NCBI GenBank assembly: GCA_001798135.1
Contig: MGRJ01000024.1
Coordinates: forward strand, 88,514-152,513
Reading direction: 5' to 3'
Length of the DNA stretch: 64,000 nt
From: Deltaproteobacteria bacterium RIFCSPHIGHO2_02_FULL_40_28
GTDB taxonomy: Bacteria; UBA10199; 2-12-FULL-40-28
The notes beneath the pieces are model-generated. The model was not told the origin of the DNA and did not search any database. It saw nothing but the letters and a program-made list of their open reading frames with translations. Positions 17,912 to 26,357 of the stretch are shown here, one piece after another (the stretch's first letter is position 1; each line of letters opens with the position of its first letter). Made by a program: the position numbers and the translations under genes.

Positions 17912-17962
17912 GATGGATCCCCGCCGGAGTTTACCCTCACGAAGGTGGGGGCGGGGATGACA
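17912..17962. repeat. GC-rich inverted repeat between ribBA and ribH
   Basis: ATCCCCGCC at 17917-17925 pairs with GGCGGGGAT at 17950-17958; flanks read GATGG and GACA. The same outer words (GATGGATCCCCGCC, GGGGATGACA) occur in the repeats at 23.58 and 28.89 kb, so this is a dispersed element dropped into the rib operon. Confidence 0.65.
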
Positions 17963-17987
17963 ATGAAGGGTCAGATGACAGTTTGTT

Positions 17988-18446
17988 ATGAAGCAAAAAT
18001 CTGGAAAAATTAAAAAAATTAAAAAGAAATGGCGCATAGCTATTGTGGTTTCACAATTTAATCGTCCCTTGTGTGAAAACCTTGTCATGGGCGCTCAAAA
18101 AGCTTTGAGTGAAGCAGGCATTCTCTTGGATGAAAGTGATATTTACCGGGTTCCTGGTGCTTTCGAAATTCCACTGATAGCTAAAAAATGTGGGCAAAAA
18201 TTAAAATACGATGGCATTATTTGTTTGGGTGTTGTGATCAGGGGAGAAACTCCTCATTTTGATTACATTTGTCAGGGCGTAACAGCGGGTGTAATGCAGG
18301 TAAGCCTAGATTTAAATAAGCCACTTGGTTTTGGTGTGCTTACGGTAAATACAGAAGAACAAGCAAGAGCCAGAAGTAGTGATGATAATTACAACAAAGG
18401 AAAAGAAACAGCCTTGGCTGTTCTGTCTATGTTGGAGATTTTATAA
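17988..18446 (+). CDS. ribH: 6,7-dimethyl-8-ribityllumazine synthase
   Basis: Condenses the RibB and RibD pathway products to lumazine; family members form icosahedral or pentameric shells. It has 152 residues with a Lys-rich N-terminal extension of about 15 residues. Motifs are 'VVSQFNRPLCENLVMGA', 'VPGAFEIPLIAKK' and 'CLGVVIRGETPHFDYI', the last holding the active-site His. It follows ribBA after a repeat element and precedes nusB by 11 bases, the usual order. Confidence 0.94.
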   Translation: MKQKSGKIKKIKKKWRIAIVVSQFNRPLCENLVMGAQKALSEAGILLDESDIYRVPGAFEIPLIAKKCGQKLKYDGIICLGVVIRGETPHFDYICQGVTAGVMQVSLDLNKPLGFGVLTVNTEEQARARSSDDNYNKGKETALAVLSMLEIL

Positions 18447-18457
18447 TTTTAAATTTT

Positions 18458-18865
18458 ATGGGTAATCGAAGAAAAGCCAGAGAATGCGGTTTGCAAATTC
18501 TCTACCAAATTGATTTTACGAGTAGAAAATTACAAGAAGTAGCAACGGTTTATTGGACTGATCATCCCGAAGTGGAGGAGGTTGCTACTTATTGCCACTC
18601 TCTTTTAGAAGGAACTTTGCGTAATTTACCCGAAATTGATATGATTATCGAAGAAGCGTCTACAAATTGGAAAATGTCGCGCATGGCAGCAGTTGATCGT
18701 AATATTTTAAGACAAGCTACTTACGAATTAATTTATCAAACTGATATCCCAGCCTCGGTTATTATTAACGAGGCCATAGAAATTTCTAAAAAGTATGGAA
18801 CCGAGGAAAGTCCAAGTTTTATTAATGGGATTCTTGACAAGATAGCTAAAATCAAACGATTATAG
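18458..18865 (+). CDS. nusB: Transcription antitermination factor NusB
   Basis: Part of the rrn antitermination complex with NusE/S10 at boxA RNA. It has 135 residues and the family start 'RRKARECGLQILYQIDF', with 'MSRMAAVDRNILRQATYEL' and 'VIINEAIEISKKYGTEESPSFINGIL' condensed in the usual second half. ribH-nusB is a conserved pair. Confidence 0.93.
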   Translation: MGNRRKARECGLQILYQIDFTSRKLQEVATVYWTDHPEVEEVATYCHSLLEGTLRNLPEIDMIIEEASTNWKMSRMAAVDRNILRQATYELIYQTDIPASVIINEAIEISKKYGTEESPSFINGILDKIAKIKRL

Positions 18866-18874
18866 AAATTAAAA

Positions 18875-19399
18875 TTGATGCATCATTTAGTTTTTTCATC
18901 AAAGGCCTTTGATAAGATCCCGGTGGATTGTGCTGTAGTGACGGCTTTTTCCAACCATATCCCCTTGACAGGAAATGCAGCCTTACTCGATTGGCGTCTT
19001 AATGGACGTATTTCGCGTTTGATTATGGATGGCCGTTTTAAAGGAGGATTTCAGGAAGCTATGCTTCTCCCTTCTGAAGGTCGGGTTAAGCCTCCCTTGA
19101 TTATGGTTTTTGGACTTGGCTCTTCCGGACAATTTAACGAATCTTTGATTGGTACATTTTCGAGTATTCTCCTTGAAAAATTGGCTAATCAGAAAGCCAA
19201 AAGTTTTTTAATTTCCTTTACTGATATTTTTGAAGACCGCTTTGAATGGCGCAATGCTGTAAGGCTGCTTGTTTCTAAACTCCACGATTTTCCCATCATT
19301 GAAGATGTACATTTTTGTGAAACTACAGAATGTATTTACGATGTCAAAAAAAGGCATATGGATTTTGGGATGACCATGGACGTTACCTTCGAACTATAG
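18875..19399 (+). CDS. Stand-alone M17 leucyl-aminopeptidase N-terminal domain protein
   Basis: A 174-residue protein resembling only the N-terminal (macro-like, PF02789-type) domain of leucyl aminopeptidase: 'VDCAVVTAFSNHIPLTGNA' near residue 17, 'GRFKGGFQEAMLLPSEGR' near 55 and 'PPLIMVFGLGSS' near 75. The catalytic, metal-binding M17 domain is absent, so it cannot be a peptidase as it stands. In the full enzymes this domain has regulatory or DNA-binding roles. It lies 10 bases after nusB and 64 bases before the ECF sigma gene, so a regulatory role with that locus is possible but not shown. Confidence 0.65.
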   Translation: MMHHLVFSSKAFDKIPVDCAVVTAFSNHIPLTGNAALLDWRLNGRISRLIMDGRFKGGFQEAMLLPSEGRVKPPLIMVFGLGSSGQFNESLIGTFSSILLEKLANQKAKSFLISFTDIFEDRFEWRNAVRLLVSKLHDFPIIEDVHFCETTECIYDVKKRHMDFGMTMDVTFEL

Positions 19400-19463
19400 G
19401 ACCCGCTCTGTTTCAAGGATATGTTTTCTTGACGACTACACCAAAGTACGAGATGAAGTTTCT

Positions 19464-20051
19464 GTGGAAACGGATGAAACTCTCATGTTGGCTTATCAAA
19501 AAGGGGATGTGAGAGCCTTTGAGGTTTTGTTTTCACGTTACCAAAGAGAAATCTATGGGTATCTTTATCGTAATTTAGCTGCTGATCAAAATAAAGATGA
19601 AGCTTTTCAAGAAGTTTTTTATCGAGTTATTCGTTCAGCGCCTACTTATACAGTAACTGCAGGGTTTGCAACCTGGCTTTACACCATTGCTAGAAATTAT
19701 TGTATTGATCTTTCTCGCAAAAGAAAACTTCCCATGCAAAATCGGTTAGACACCAAAGAATCAGGCGCGGAGAGTGATGGAATAGAAACCATCCCTGATT
19801 TGAAAACCAATCCTCATAAAGAAATGGGACTTAAAAGTTTGAACGAAAAATTAGAGAGGGCACTTACGCTTATTAATCCTGACCAAAAAGAGGTTTTTTT
19901 ATTGCGTGAAAAACAAGGTTTGTCTTTTGAAGATATTGCTCAAATTGTGGGGGTTTCTCAAAACACAGTGAAAAGTCGGATGAGGTATGCAGCCCTTGCT
20001 TTAAGGGATGAATTAAAAAAAATGGGAGTTTTAGACCTAGAAGAGAGTTAA
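19464..20051 (+). CDS. ECF-type RNA polymerase sigma factor (RpoE-like)
   Basis: A 195-residue sigma-70 family protein of the extracytoplasmic-function class. Region 2 runs from 'LMLAYQKGDVRAFEVLFSRY' to 'FATWLYTIARNYCIDLSRK' (residues 7-90), and region 4 holds 'LREKQGLSFEDIAQIVGVS' plus 'NTVKSRMRYA', the helix-turn-helix that reads the -35 box. The start is taken as GTG 19464; ATG 19485 is an alternative. The next gene encodes a membrane protein, the usual arrangement for an ECF sigma and its anti-sigma partner. Confidence 0.88.
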   Translation: METDETLMLAYQKGDVRAFEVLFSRYQREIYGYLYRNLAADQNKDEAFQEVFYRVIRSAPTYTVTAGFATWLYTIARNYCIDLSRKRKLPMQNRLDTKESGAESDGIETIPDLKTNPHKEMGLKSLNEKLERALTLINPDQKEVFLLREKQGLSFEDIAQIVGVSQNTVKSRMRYAALALRDELKKMGVLDLEES

Positions 20052-20091
20052 ATCGTTTTTATACTTACAACTATTAAAGGGATAGGATTAT

Positions 20092-20817
20092 TTGAATTTA
20101 GAAAATAACATCATCGATTTAGAAGAAGCAAATGAAATCAAGCAGTTAAGGGCTTTGTATGCCAATTTACCCAATCCCCTACCTTCTAAAGAACTCACTC
20201 ATGCCATTTTAAGCAAGGCCTGGGACGAGAGTATTAAGCTTAAAAAACAAGCAAGAAAGGGCCGATTCGTGTTATTGGTAAAAGCCCTATCGGTTATTAC
20301 CCCTATTTTTTTAGTTATTTTATTTACCCAGTCAGATCTTTTTCAAAAAGAAGAGCTTGTAGCTCCTAACTCTTATGAATACCCCTATAGTTTTAATGCT
20401 GCAAAATCATTTTATGGTTTTAATTCCCAAGCTTCGGGCTTGGTAGCTGATGTTTTAGAAGTGGGTTTACCTACCATGGCTGATCATGATCAACAAAAGG
20501 TACAAGAAACAGCTAGGCGCGAGTTTGATGCTGATTTTCTTTTGATGAGAGGACGTCGTTTTAAGGCCTTAGGACGTATGGATTTAGCCTTAGTTGATTT
20601 TGAAACCCTGATGAATCTCTATCCCGATTATACTTACATGGGTGATGTGTTGATGTATAGGGCCCAATGCTATGCCTTTTTAGGTAACTATCCCAAGGCT
20701 GTTGAAAGTATGGAAATTTATGCTAATTATTTTCCATCTAAAAGGTCACTCGTAGAACCCATGATCGAACAATTAAAAATCCAAGCCGAATCCCCAAATG
20801 GCTTGTCAACTCCTTAA
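20092..20817 (+). CDS. Single-pass membrane protein with TPR-like C-terminus, putative partner of the ECF sigma factor
   Basis: A 241-residue protein starting at TTG 20092 behind an AAAGGGATAGGA ribosome site. Residues 1-60 are hydrophilic and probably cytoplasmic; 'LLVKALSVITPIFLVILF' near residue 63-80 is one membrane segment. The periplasmic part has two helix-pair repeats resembling TPRs (about residues 140-225, 'RFKALGRMDLALVDFETLM', 'CYAFLGNYPKAVESMEIYA'). Position and topology match an anti-sigma factor, but I see no zinc-binding anti-sigma motif (HxxxCxxC), so this role is inferred. Confidence 0.6.
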   Translation: MNLENNIIDLEEANEIKQLRALYANLPNPLPSKELTHAILSKAWDESIKLKKQARKGRFVLLVKALSVITPIFLVILFTQSDLFQKEELVAPNSYEYPYSFNAAKSFYGFNSQASGLVADVLEVGLPTMADHDQQKVQETARREFDADFLLMRGRRFKALGRMDLALVDFETLMNLYPDYTYMGDVLMYRAQCYAFLGNYPKAVESMEIYANYFPSKRSLVEPMIEQLKIQAESPNGLSTP

Positions 20818-20873
20818 AATCCCTTATAAAAATACACCTTTACAAATTAGTTTTGACAAGATAATCTCAAAAA

Positions 20874-21143
20874 ATGTCAGTTGTTGGAAGTCGAAAACAA
20901 ACGATTATTTCGAAATTTAAAACCCATGGAAAAGACACGGGTTCACCTGAGGTTCAGATAGCTATTATTTCTCAAAGAATTACCGATTTAGCCCAACATT
21001 TTGAAGTTCATAAAACGGATCATTCTTCCCGTCGTGGACTTTTAAAATTAGTAGGCCAAAGACGGAAACTTTTGGGATATTTAAGACAGTCTGATCAAAA
21101 CCGGTATTCGAAATTAATTCGTGAATTGGGAATAAGAAAGTAA
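20874..21143 (+). CDS. rpsO: Small ribosomal subunit protein uS15
   Basis: An 89-residue protein matching uS15 throughout: '[19 protein letters not shown]' near residue 15, '[19 protein letters not shown]' near 42 and '[16 protein letters not shown]'. It is followed by pnp, the classical rpsO-pnp order, with a hairpin between them. Confidence 0.96.
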   Translation: MSVVGSRKQTIISKFKTHGKDTGSPEVQIAIISQRITDLAQHFEVHKTDHSSRRGLLKLVGQRRKLLGYLRQSDQNRYSKLIRELGIRK

Positions 21144-21166
21144 GTAGAAAAGACGAGGTGGTTGGA

Positions 21167-21208
21167 CTGATAGTAAAAATCATAAATGTTTATGGTTTCC
21201 ACTATCAG
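21167..21208 (+). promoter_or_regulatory. rpsO-pnp intergenic stem-loop
   Basis: CTGATAGT (21167-21174) pairs with ACTATCAG (21201-21208), and CATAAA/TTTATG (21181-21194) forms a nested hairpin. In E. coli a leader hairpin at this spot is cut by RNase III and lets PNPase autoregulate its mRNA. The position and shape match; the mechanism here is inferred. There is no T-run after it, so it is not an intrinsic terminator. Confidence 0.45.
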
Positions 21209-21275
21209 GACTAATCAAGTACCCACTCTTTAAATCTTACTTAAAATATTTTCCAAAAATAATGAGGAAAAAATT

Positions 21276-23417
21276 ATGCAAAGAACACGTGCGTCTGCCC
21301 TTGTTGGCAATAAGGAAATTATTATCGAAACAGGCAAATTAGCCAAGCAAGCAGGAGGTTCAGTTACTGTTCAGTGTGGAGATACAGTGGTGTTAGTAAC
21401 AGTAACTGCTGCTCCCAATATAAAAGAGGGGGTTGATTTTTTGCCTCTTACCGTTGATTTTGTCGAAAAAACATTTGCAGCTGGTAAAATTCCAGGTGGA
21501 TTTTTTAAACGAGAAGGAAAACCCACAGAAGTAGCCACTCTTGTTTCTCGTTTTATCGATCGCCCCTTAAGGCCCATGTTTCCCGAAGGTTATTGTTATG
21601 AGACTCAAGTGATTGCAACCGTTCTTTCTTACGATCAAGTTAACGATCCAGATACTTTAGCCATCATTGGAGCCTCGGCAGCCTTAATTCTTTCTGATGT
21701 GCCTTTCCCAAAACCATTAGCTGGTTGTCGTATTGGCCGTATTGATGGGCAATGGGTTATTAATGCTACAGCAGGTGAAATGGAACAAAGCGATATTGAT
21801 TTGATTGTAGCAGGAACCGAAGATGCCATTGTGATGGTAGAAGGGGGAGCTAGTGAAGTAGCCGAAAAAGATATGATTGAAGCAATTTTAACGGCACATA
21901 AGGCCATCCAGCCTATTATCCAAATCCAAAAAGATATTTTAGCCAAGGTAGCCAAAGAGAAAAAAGTTGTTGTGCTGCCTGAAAAAGATCAAAACATCAC
22001 TCAAAAAATTAAAGGGTACGAAAAACAAATCCGCGATTCTATGCTGATTAAAGAAAAACAAGCGCGTTATAAAACCCTTTCTGAAATTAAGGATAAAATT
22101 AAAACAGAATTGTTTCCAGAGGGTGATTCACCCAAGGGTGGTTTACCCAAAGGAAGCGAGCCAACCCCTGCGCAATTAGGGCAATTAGCTGACGACTATG
22201 AAGAAACTAAAGGGGCAATCATGCGTCAGATGATTTTAAAAGATCATAAACGCATTGATGGACGATCTTTAACCGATATTCGCCCTATTTCCTGTGAAGT
22301 AGGCATTCTTCCCAGAACCCATGGGTCTGGTTTGTTTACTCGTGGTGAAACTCAAGCTTTAGTTGTGGTTACATTAGGAAGTGCTGATGATGCTCAAACC
22401 ATCGATTCGATCTCTGGTGAATCAAGCAAAACTTTCATGCTGCATTATAACTTTCCTCCCTTTTCAGTAGGTGAGGTAAAGTTTTTAAGGAGCCCTGGTC
22501 GTCGTGAAATCGGCCATGGAGCCTTAGCCGAACGTTCTTTGGTTCGAATGCTTCCAAACCAAGAAGAATTTCCTTATACAATTCGAATTGTTTCAGAAAT
22601 TCTTGAATCTAATGGTTCATCTTCTATGGCAACGGTTTGTGGAGGCTCGCTTTCATTGATGGATGCCGGTGTTCCTTTAAAAGCGCCTGTAGCTGGAATT
22701 GCCATGGGGCTTATTAAAGAGGGGAAAGATGTAGCGATTCTTTCAGATATTTTAGGTGATGAAGATCACCTGGGAGATATGGATTTTAAAGTAACAGGAA
22801 CCACCAAGGGCATTACTGCTCTTCAAATGGATATTAAAATTGGGGGAGTGGATCGTCAAGTAATGGAGGCGGCCTTAGAACAAGCTCGTGTAGGAAGATT
22901 GCATATTTTAGAAAAAATGAAAGAAGCCATTTCGGTACCCAGAGATAGCATTTCTAAACATGCTCCTCGCATTGAAACCATGACAGTAAAACAAGCCAAG
23001 ATTAAAGATGTTATTGGCTCTGGTGGTAAAAACATTCGCGGAATTATTGATGCAACAGGTGTTAAAATTGATATTGAAGACACTGGTCTCATTAAAATTT
23101 TCTCCGCTGATTTTGAAGCCATTGAGGAAGCTAAAAAAATGATTAATGAGTTAGTGGCTGAAGCCGAGGTGGGAAAGATTTATGAAGGTGTGGTAAGGCG
23201 TGTGGTTGATTTTGGTGCCTTTGTTGAAATTCTCCCAAAAACGGATGGACTTGTTCACATTTCACAACTTGCTAATTATCGGGTGCGTGAGGTGGGTGAT
23301 GTGGTAAAAGAAGGTGATCATGTTCGTGTTAAGTGCATTGGTATTGATGAACGTGGTAAAGTAAAACTTTCCATGAAGGACGTGGGGTCTTCCGAAGAAG
23401 AAGCAAAAAATTCGTAG
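21276..23417 (+). CDS. pnp: Polyribonucleotide nucleotidyltransferase (PNPase)
   Basis: A 3'-5' phosphorolytic exoribonuclease. It has 713 residues: first RNase PH domain from 'GSVTVQCGDTVVLVTV', a helical linker to about residue 310, a second RNase PH domain with 'THGSGLFTRGETQALVVVT' and 'ILSDILGDEDHLGDMDFK', a KH domain 'KIKDVIGSGGKNIRGIID' near residue 570, and an S1 domain 'GKIYEGVVRRVVDFGAFVE' near 632. The linker holds an unusual short Gly/Pro stretch around residue 286-300. It follows rpsO after a regulatory-looking hairpin. Confidence 0.97.
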   Translation: MQRTRASALVGNKEIIIETGKLAKQAGGSVTVQCGDTVVLVTVTAAPNIKEGVDFLPLTVDFVEKTFAAGKIPGGFFKREGKPTEVATLVSRFIDRPLRPMFPEGYCYETQVIATVLSYDQVNDPDTLAIIGASAALILSDVPFPKPLAGCRIGRIDGQWVINATAGEMEQSDIDLIVAGTEDAIVMVEGGASEVAEKDMIEAILTAHKAIQPIIQIQKDILAKVAKEKKVVVLPEKDQNITQKIKGYEKQIRDSMLIKEKQARYKTLSEIKDKIKTELFPEGDSPKGGLPKGSEPTPAQLGQLADDYEETKGAIMRQMILKDHKRIDGRSLTDIRPISCEVGILPRTHGSGLFTRGETQALVVVTLGSADDAQTIDSISGESSKTFMLHYNFPPFSVGEVKFLRSPGRREIGHGALAERSLVRMLPNQEEFPYTIRIVSEILESNGSSSMATVCGGSLSLMDAGVPLKAPVAGIAMGLIKEGKDVAILSDILGDEDHLGDMDFKVTGTTKGITALQMDIKIGGVDRQVMEAALEQARVGRLHILEKMKEAISVPRDSISKHAPRIETMTVKQAKIKDVIGSGGKNIRGIIDATGVKIDIEDTGLIKIFSADFEAIEEAKKMINELVAEAEVGKIYEGVVRRVVDFGAFVEILPKTDGLVHISQLANYRVREVGDVVKEGDHVRVKCIGIDERGKVKLSMKDVGSSEEEAKNS

Positions 23418-23440
23418 TATTTCTTTAAAACAAGTAATCT

Positions 23441-23639
23441 GTCATTCCCGCGAAGGCGGGGAATCCATTTTTGTCATCGCGGGTATCCCGTAGGGGCAAC
23501 CCCCTGTGGTTGCCCATAATCGGGCAGGCACAGGGGCCTGCCCCTACAATTAATTGGGTTATTGCAATGACGGAATCAAAAGATGGATCCCCGCCTTTCC
23601 GCCAAAGGCGGACCAGCCTCTGGCTGGCGCGGGGATGAC
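23441..23639. repeat. Composite of nested palindromic repeats between pnp and uppP
   Basis: The 233-base gap holds at least three repeat families. The outer pair is GTCATTCCCGCGAAGGCGGG (from 23441) and, inverted, GATGGATCCCCGCC...GGGGATGAC (23582-23639). Inside are a GTCATCGCGGG / TTGCAATGAC pair and, innermost, a GTAGGGGCA...TGCCCCTAC palindrome (23490 to about 23547). The layering looks like repeats inserted into repeats. No gene is seen here. Confidence 0.75.
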
Positions 23640-23650
23640 TTTTTTTATTT

Positions 23651-24409
23651 ATGAGTTATTTTGAAGCCATTCTTTTAGGTCTGGTGCAGGGTTTGGGGGA
23701 ATTTCTTCCCATTTCTAGTTCAGGTCACTTAGTTGTTTTTCCCTGGTTCTTTAATTTTAAGGATCCAGGTCTTGCCTTTGATGTAGCTCTTCATTTTGGA
23801 ACCTTGGCAGCTCTGATTGCTTTTTTCTGGAAAGATTGGATTCAAATTCTCACAGAATCCCGAAAAATATTTTTATGGATTGTGCTTGCCACCATTCCTG
23901 CAGCTATTGTGGGAGTTTTGTTCGATGATTTGATAGAGGCCAATGTAAGACATCCTCTTATTGTAGCTACCACCATGGCTATGCTGGGTGTTGTTTTGTG
24001 GCGTGCCGATGTGAAGGGAAATTCTCACGGGCAGGGGGCTTCTCTTACTTTAAAAAAGGCCATCATTATTGGTTTGTCACAAACACTTGCTTTAATTCCC
24101 GGAGTTTCCCGTTCGGGCATCACAATTACAGCGGCTCTTTTTTGTGGATTAGATCGTGTGCAGGCTGCACGGTTTTCTTTTTTGTTGGCTACCCCCATTA
24201 CCTTGGGAGCCTGTGTTTTAAAGGCAGATGATTTTTTTAAGGAAAGTTTTTCAGCCCAAGCCCTTGTGGGTATTTTAGTTTCAATGATTGTTGGATTTGT
24301 GGCCATTAAATATCTTTTAAAATACGTTCAAACCAAAAATTATTTTCCCTTTGTGATTTACCGTTTTATTTTTGCCATCGTTGTTTTTGGATTGTATTTT
24401 TTGAGATAG
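23651..24409 (+). CDS. uppP: Undecaprenyl-diphosphatase (UppP/BacA)
   Basis: An integral membrane phosphatase that recycles undecaprenyl diphosphate for peptidoglycan and O-antigen synthesis. It has 252 residues with about eight hydrophobic segments. The two signature loops are 'GLVQGLGEFLPISSSGHLV' near residue 10 and 'IPGVSRSGITITAALFCGL' near 155, with Glu and Ser/Arg catalytic residues kept. It is slightly shorter than E. coli UppP (273). It stands alone between a repeat cluster and the AAA ATPase. Confidence 0.94.
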   Translation: MSYFEAILLGLVQGLGEFLPISSSGHLVVFPWFFNFKDPGLAFDVALHFGTLAALIAFFWKDWIQILTESRKIFLWIVLATIPAAIVGVLFDDLIEANVRHPLIVATTMAMLGVVLWRADVKGNSHGQGASLTLKKAIIIGLSQTLALIPGVSRSGITITAALFCGLDRVQAARFSFLLATPITLGACVLKADDFFKESFSAQALVGILVSMIVGFVAIKYLLKYVQTKNYFPFVIYRFIFAIVVFGLYFLR

Positions 24410-24419
24410 GAAAATAGGC

Positions 24420-24449
24420 ACTGTAAAAAAGTATATACTTTATTACAGT
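24420..24449. promoter_or_regulatory. 30-bp near-perfect palindrome before the AAA/DUF4143 ATPase
   Basis: ACTGTAA (24420-24426) pairs with TTACAGT (24443-24449), and AAGTATATACTT (24429-24440) is a perfect palindrome with the same centre; only one of 15 symmetric pairs mismatches. It ends 19 bp before the ATG at 24469 and overlaps the promoter region, so an operator bound by a dimer is more likely than a terminator (no GC stem or T-run). Confidence 0.5.
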
Positions 24450-24468
24450 ATTATGTAAAATACTAGAT

Positions 24469-25578
24469 ATGAGCCGTTACCTGACCCCTCAAATAAAGAA
24501 GGATCTTGAGAAAAAAATGGTCTTTATTGGTGGGCCACGTCAAGTTGGCAAAACCACCCTGGCTCAAGGGTTACTTAAGGACAAAAAGGGGTATATGAAT
24601 TGGGATGTTGCGCGCGACCGCCAAAAAATACTTAAAAATGAACTTCCTCATGCTTCTTTTTTGGTTCTGGATGAAATCCATAAATATCGGGGATGGCGGA
24701 ATTACTTGAAAGGGCTTTACGATGATGTTGGTAAGGAAGTTAAAATATTAGTAACTGGTAGTGCTAGGCTTGATTATTACCGAAGGGGAGGGGATTCCCT
24801 TCAAGGACGTTATTATTACTTAAGGCTTCACCCTTTTTCCATTGCTGAACTTGCTAGTTCCAAGCCAAAGGATCTGGAAGCATTATTCCAACTTGGTGGA
24901 TTCCCGGAGCCATTTTATTCAGGGTTGAAAATGGATGCGGAGCGTTGGGCTCTAGATTACCGTGAACGCTTGATCCATGAAGACTTATCTTCCCTGGAGC
25001 AGGTGAAAGATCTCGGCAACCTAGAACTACTTATGTTGAGACTTCCAGAATTGGTTTCAAGCCCTTTGTCCGTCAATAATCTCCATGAAGACCTCAGGGT
25101 GAACCATGCCACCGTGACTAGGTGGCTTGCCATTTTGGAAAGGCTTTATTCGATTTTTTTTGTTTGTCCTTTTGGTGTTCCTAGGCTTAGAGCTGTTAAG
25201 AAAGAGAGGAAGCATTATCATTACGATTGGACAGTAGTAGAGGACTCAGCAAAGCGCTTTGAAAATTTAGTTGGGTCCCATCTCTTGAAATGGGTCCATT
25301 ATTTGAGGGATACGCAGGGAAAGGCGATGGAACTTTGTTATTTTCGGGATGTCTACAGGAATGAAGTTGATTTTATATTGACCCAAAACGGCAAACCAAC
25401 CCTTTTTGTGGAATGTAAATGGTCTGACGCTGAAATTTCCAATGGGCTTAGGATTCTTAAAAACAAATTTCCGAATGTTCCTTCCTGGCAGCTTTCGTTT
25501 CAGGGTAAGAAAGATTATCTCTCACGTGAAGGAATTCGAGTTTGTCCTGCACTGAATTTATTGAGGGAATTAATATAA
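24469..25578 (+). CDS. AAA ATPase with DUF4143 C-terminal domain
   Basis: A 369-residue protein of the widespread AAA_14/DUF4143 family, whose role is unknown but which is often in accessory regions. Walker A is 'GGPRQVGKTT' near residue 21, Walker B 'FLVLDEIHKY' near 64, then 'LVTGSARLDYYRRGGDSL' and 'GRYYYLRLHPFSIAEL'. The C-terminal DUF4143 part has a helix-turn-helix-like stretch 'NHATVTRWLAILERLY' and ends in 'NEVDFIL...FVECKW', a nuclease-like E/D-ExK arrangement. The start ATG 24469 lies just after a 30-bp palindrome. A second member begins at the right edge of the window. Confidence 0.85.
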   Translation: MSRYLTPQIKKDLEKKMVFIGGPRQVGKTTLAQGLLKDKKGYMNWDVARDRQKILKNELPHASFLVLDEIHKYRGWRNYLKGLYDDVGKEVKILVTGSARLDYYRRGGDSLQGRYYYLRLHPFSIAELASSKPKDLEALFQLGGFPEPFYSGLKMDAERWALDYRERLIHEDLSSLEQVKDLGNLELLMLRLPELVSSPLSVNNLHEDLRVNHATVTRWLAILERLYSIFFVCPFGVPRLRAVKKERKHYHYDWTVVEDSAKRFENLVGSHLLKWVHYLRDTQGKAMELCYFRDVYRNEVDFILTQNGKPTLFVECKWSDAEISNGLRILKNKFPNVPSWQLSFQGKKDYLSREGIRVCPALNLLRELI

Positions 25579-25585
25579 ATAAACC

Positions 25586-26356
25586 TTACTGACGTTCGTT
25601 CCAATCGTAGATGAGTTTTAAACCTTCAAGCGTTAAAAATTCACAAACCTCATTAATTCTTTTGGAATCGGGGACCATTAGGCTTGCAAAGCCACCTGTG
25701 GCAATAACTTTGCATTTTTGTCCAATTTCTTCTTCTATTCTTTCAACAACAGAATCAACCATGCCCACATAACCATAATAAATTCCACTTTGCATGCACT
25801 CGATGGTGTTTTTTCCAACAACATTTTTGGGTTTTGTAATTTCAATACGAGGAAGTTGAGCTGCATGACTAAAAAGAGCATTAGCCGAAATGCCAACTCC
25901 AGGAAGGATAAGCCCCCCTTGATATTCCCCTTCATTAGAAATGTAGTCGAAAGTGGTGGCTGTTCCAAAATCAACGATAATCAGATCGGTTTTAAAACGA
26001 TGAAAAGCAGCAACAGCATTTACAATACGATCGGCTCCCACCTCGCTGGGATTGTCTGTTGCAATAGGCATATCAATTTTAATTTTGGGGCCAACATAAA
26101 CAGGTTCAATGCCAACATATTTGGAACACATTTCACGAATAGCTCTTTGCATGGCAGGAACAACATTTGAAATCACTACTCCGTGAACTTCTGATAATGT
26201 TTTATTTTCAAATTGAAAAAGTTCTTTTAAAAAAACTCCCCACTCATCAGCAGTTCTTTCTTTTTTAGTTTCTAGTCTCCAATGGTGGAGTAATTTATCT
26301 TTTCCATAAAGACCAATAACTGTTTGAGTGTTGCCTATGTCGATAGCTAAAAGCAT
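25586..26356 (-). CDS. coaX: Type III pantothenate kinase
   Basis: Phosphorylates pantothenate, the first step to coenzyme A. It has 256 residues and the ASKHA-fold motifs of CoaX: phosphate-1 'AIDIGNTQTVIGLY' at the start, 'GADRIVNAVAAFH' near residue 107, and phosphate-2 'DFGTATTFDYIS' near 127. It starts one base after the birA stop, a common birA-coaX operon. It converges on the AAA ATPase gene with seven bases between the stops. Confidence 0.95.
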   Translation of the reverse strand: MLLAIDIGNTQTVIGLYGKDKLLHHWRLETKKERTADEWGVFLKELFQFENKTLSEVHGVVISNVVPAMQRAIREMCSKYVGIEPVYVGPKIKIDMPIATDNPSEVGADRIVNAVAAFHRFKTDLIIVDFGTATTFDYISNEGEYQGGLILPGVGISANALFSHAAQLPRIEITKPKNVVGKNTIECMQSGIYYGYVGMVDSVVERIEEEIGQKCKVIATGGFASLMVPDSKRINEVCEFLTLEGLKLIYDWNERQ

Positions 26357-26357
26357 A

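Noticed and set aside
19330..19512. Short open frame bridging the M17-like gene and the sigma gene
   Set aside because: It overlaps both genes in another frame, has no ribosome site and no family resemblance; it is a shadow frame.
23441..23639. CRISPR array, because several similar words repeat within 200 bases
   Set aside because: Repeats are inverted and of unequal length, with no regular spacers and no cas genes in the window.
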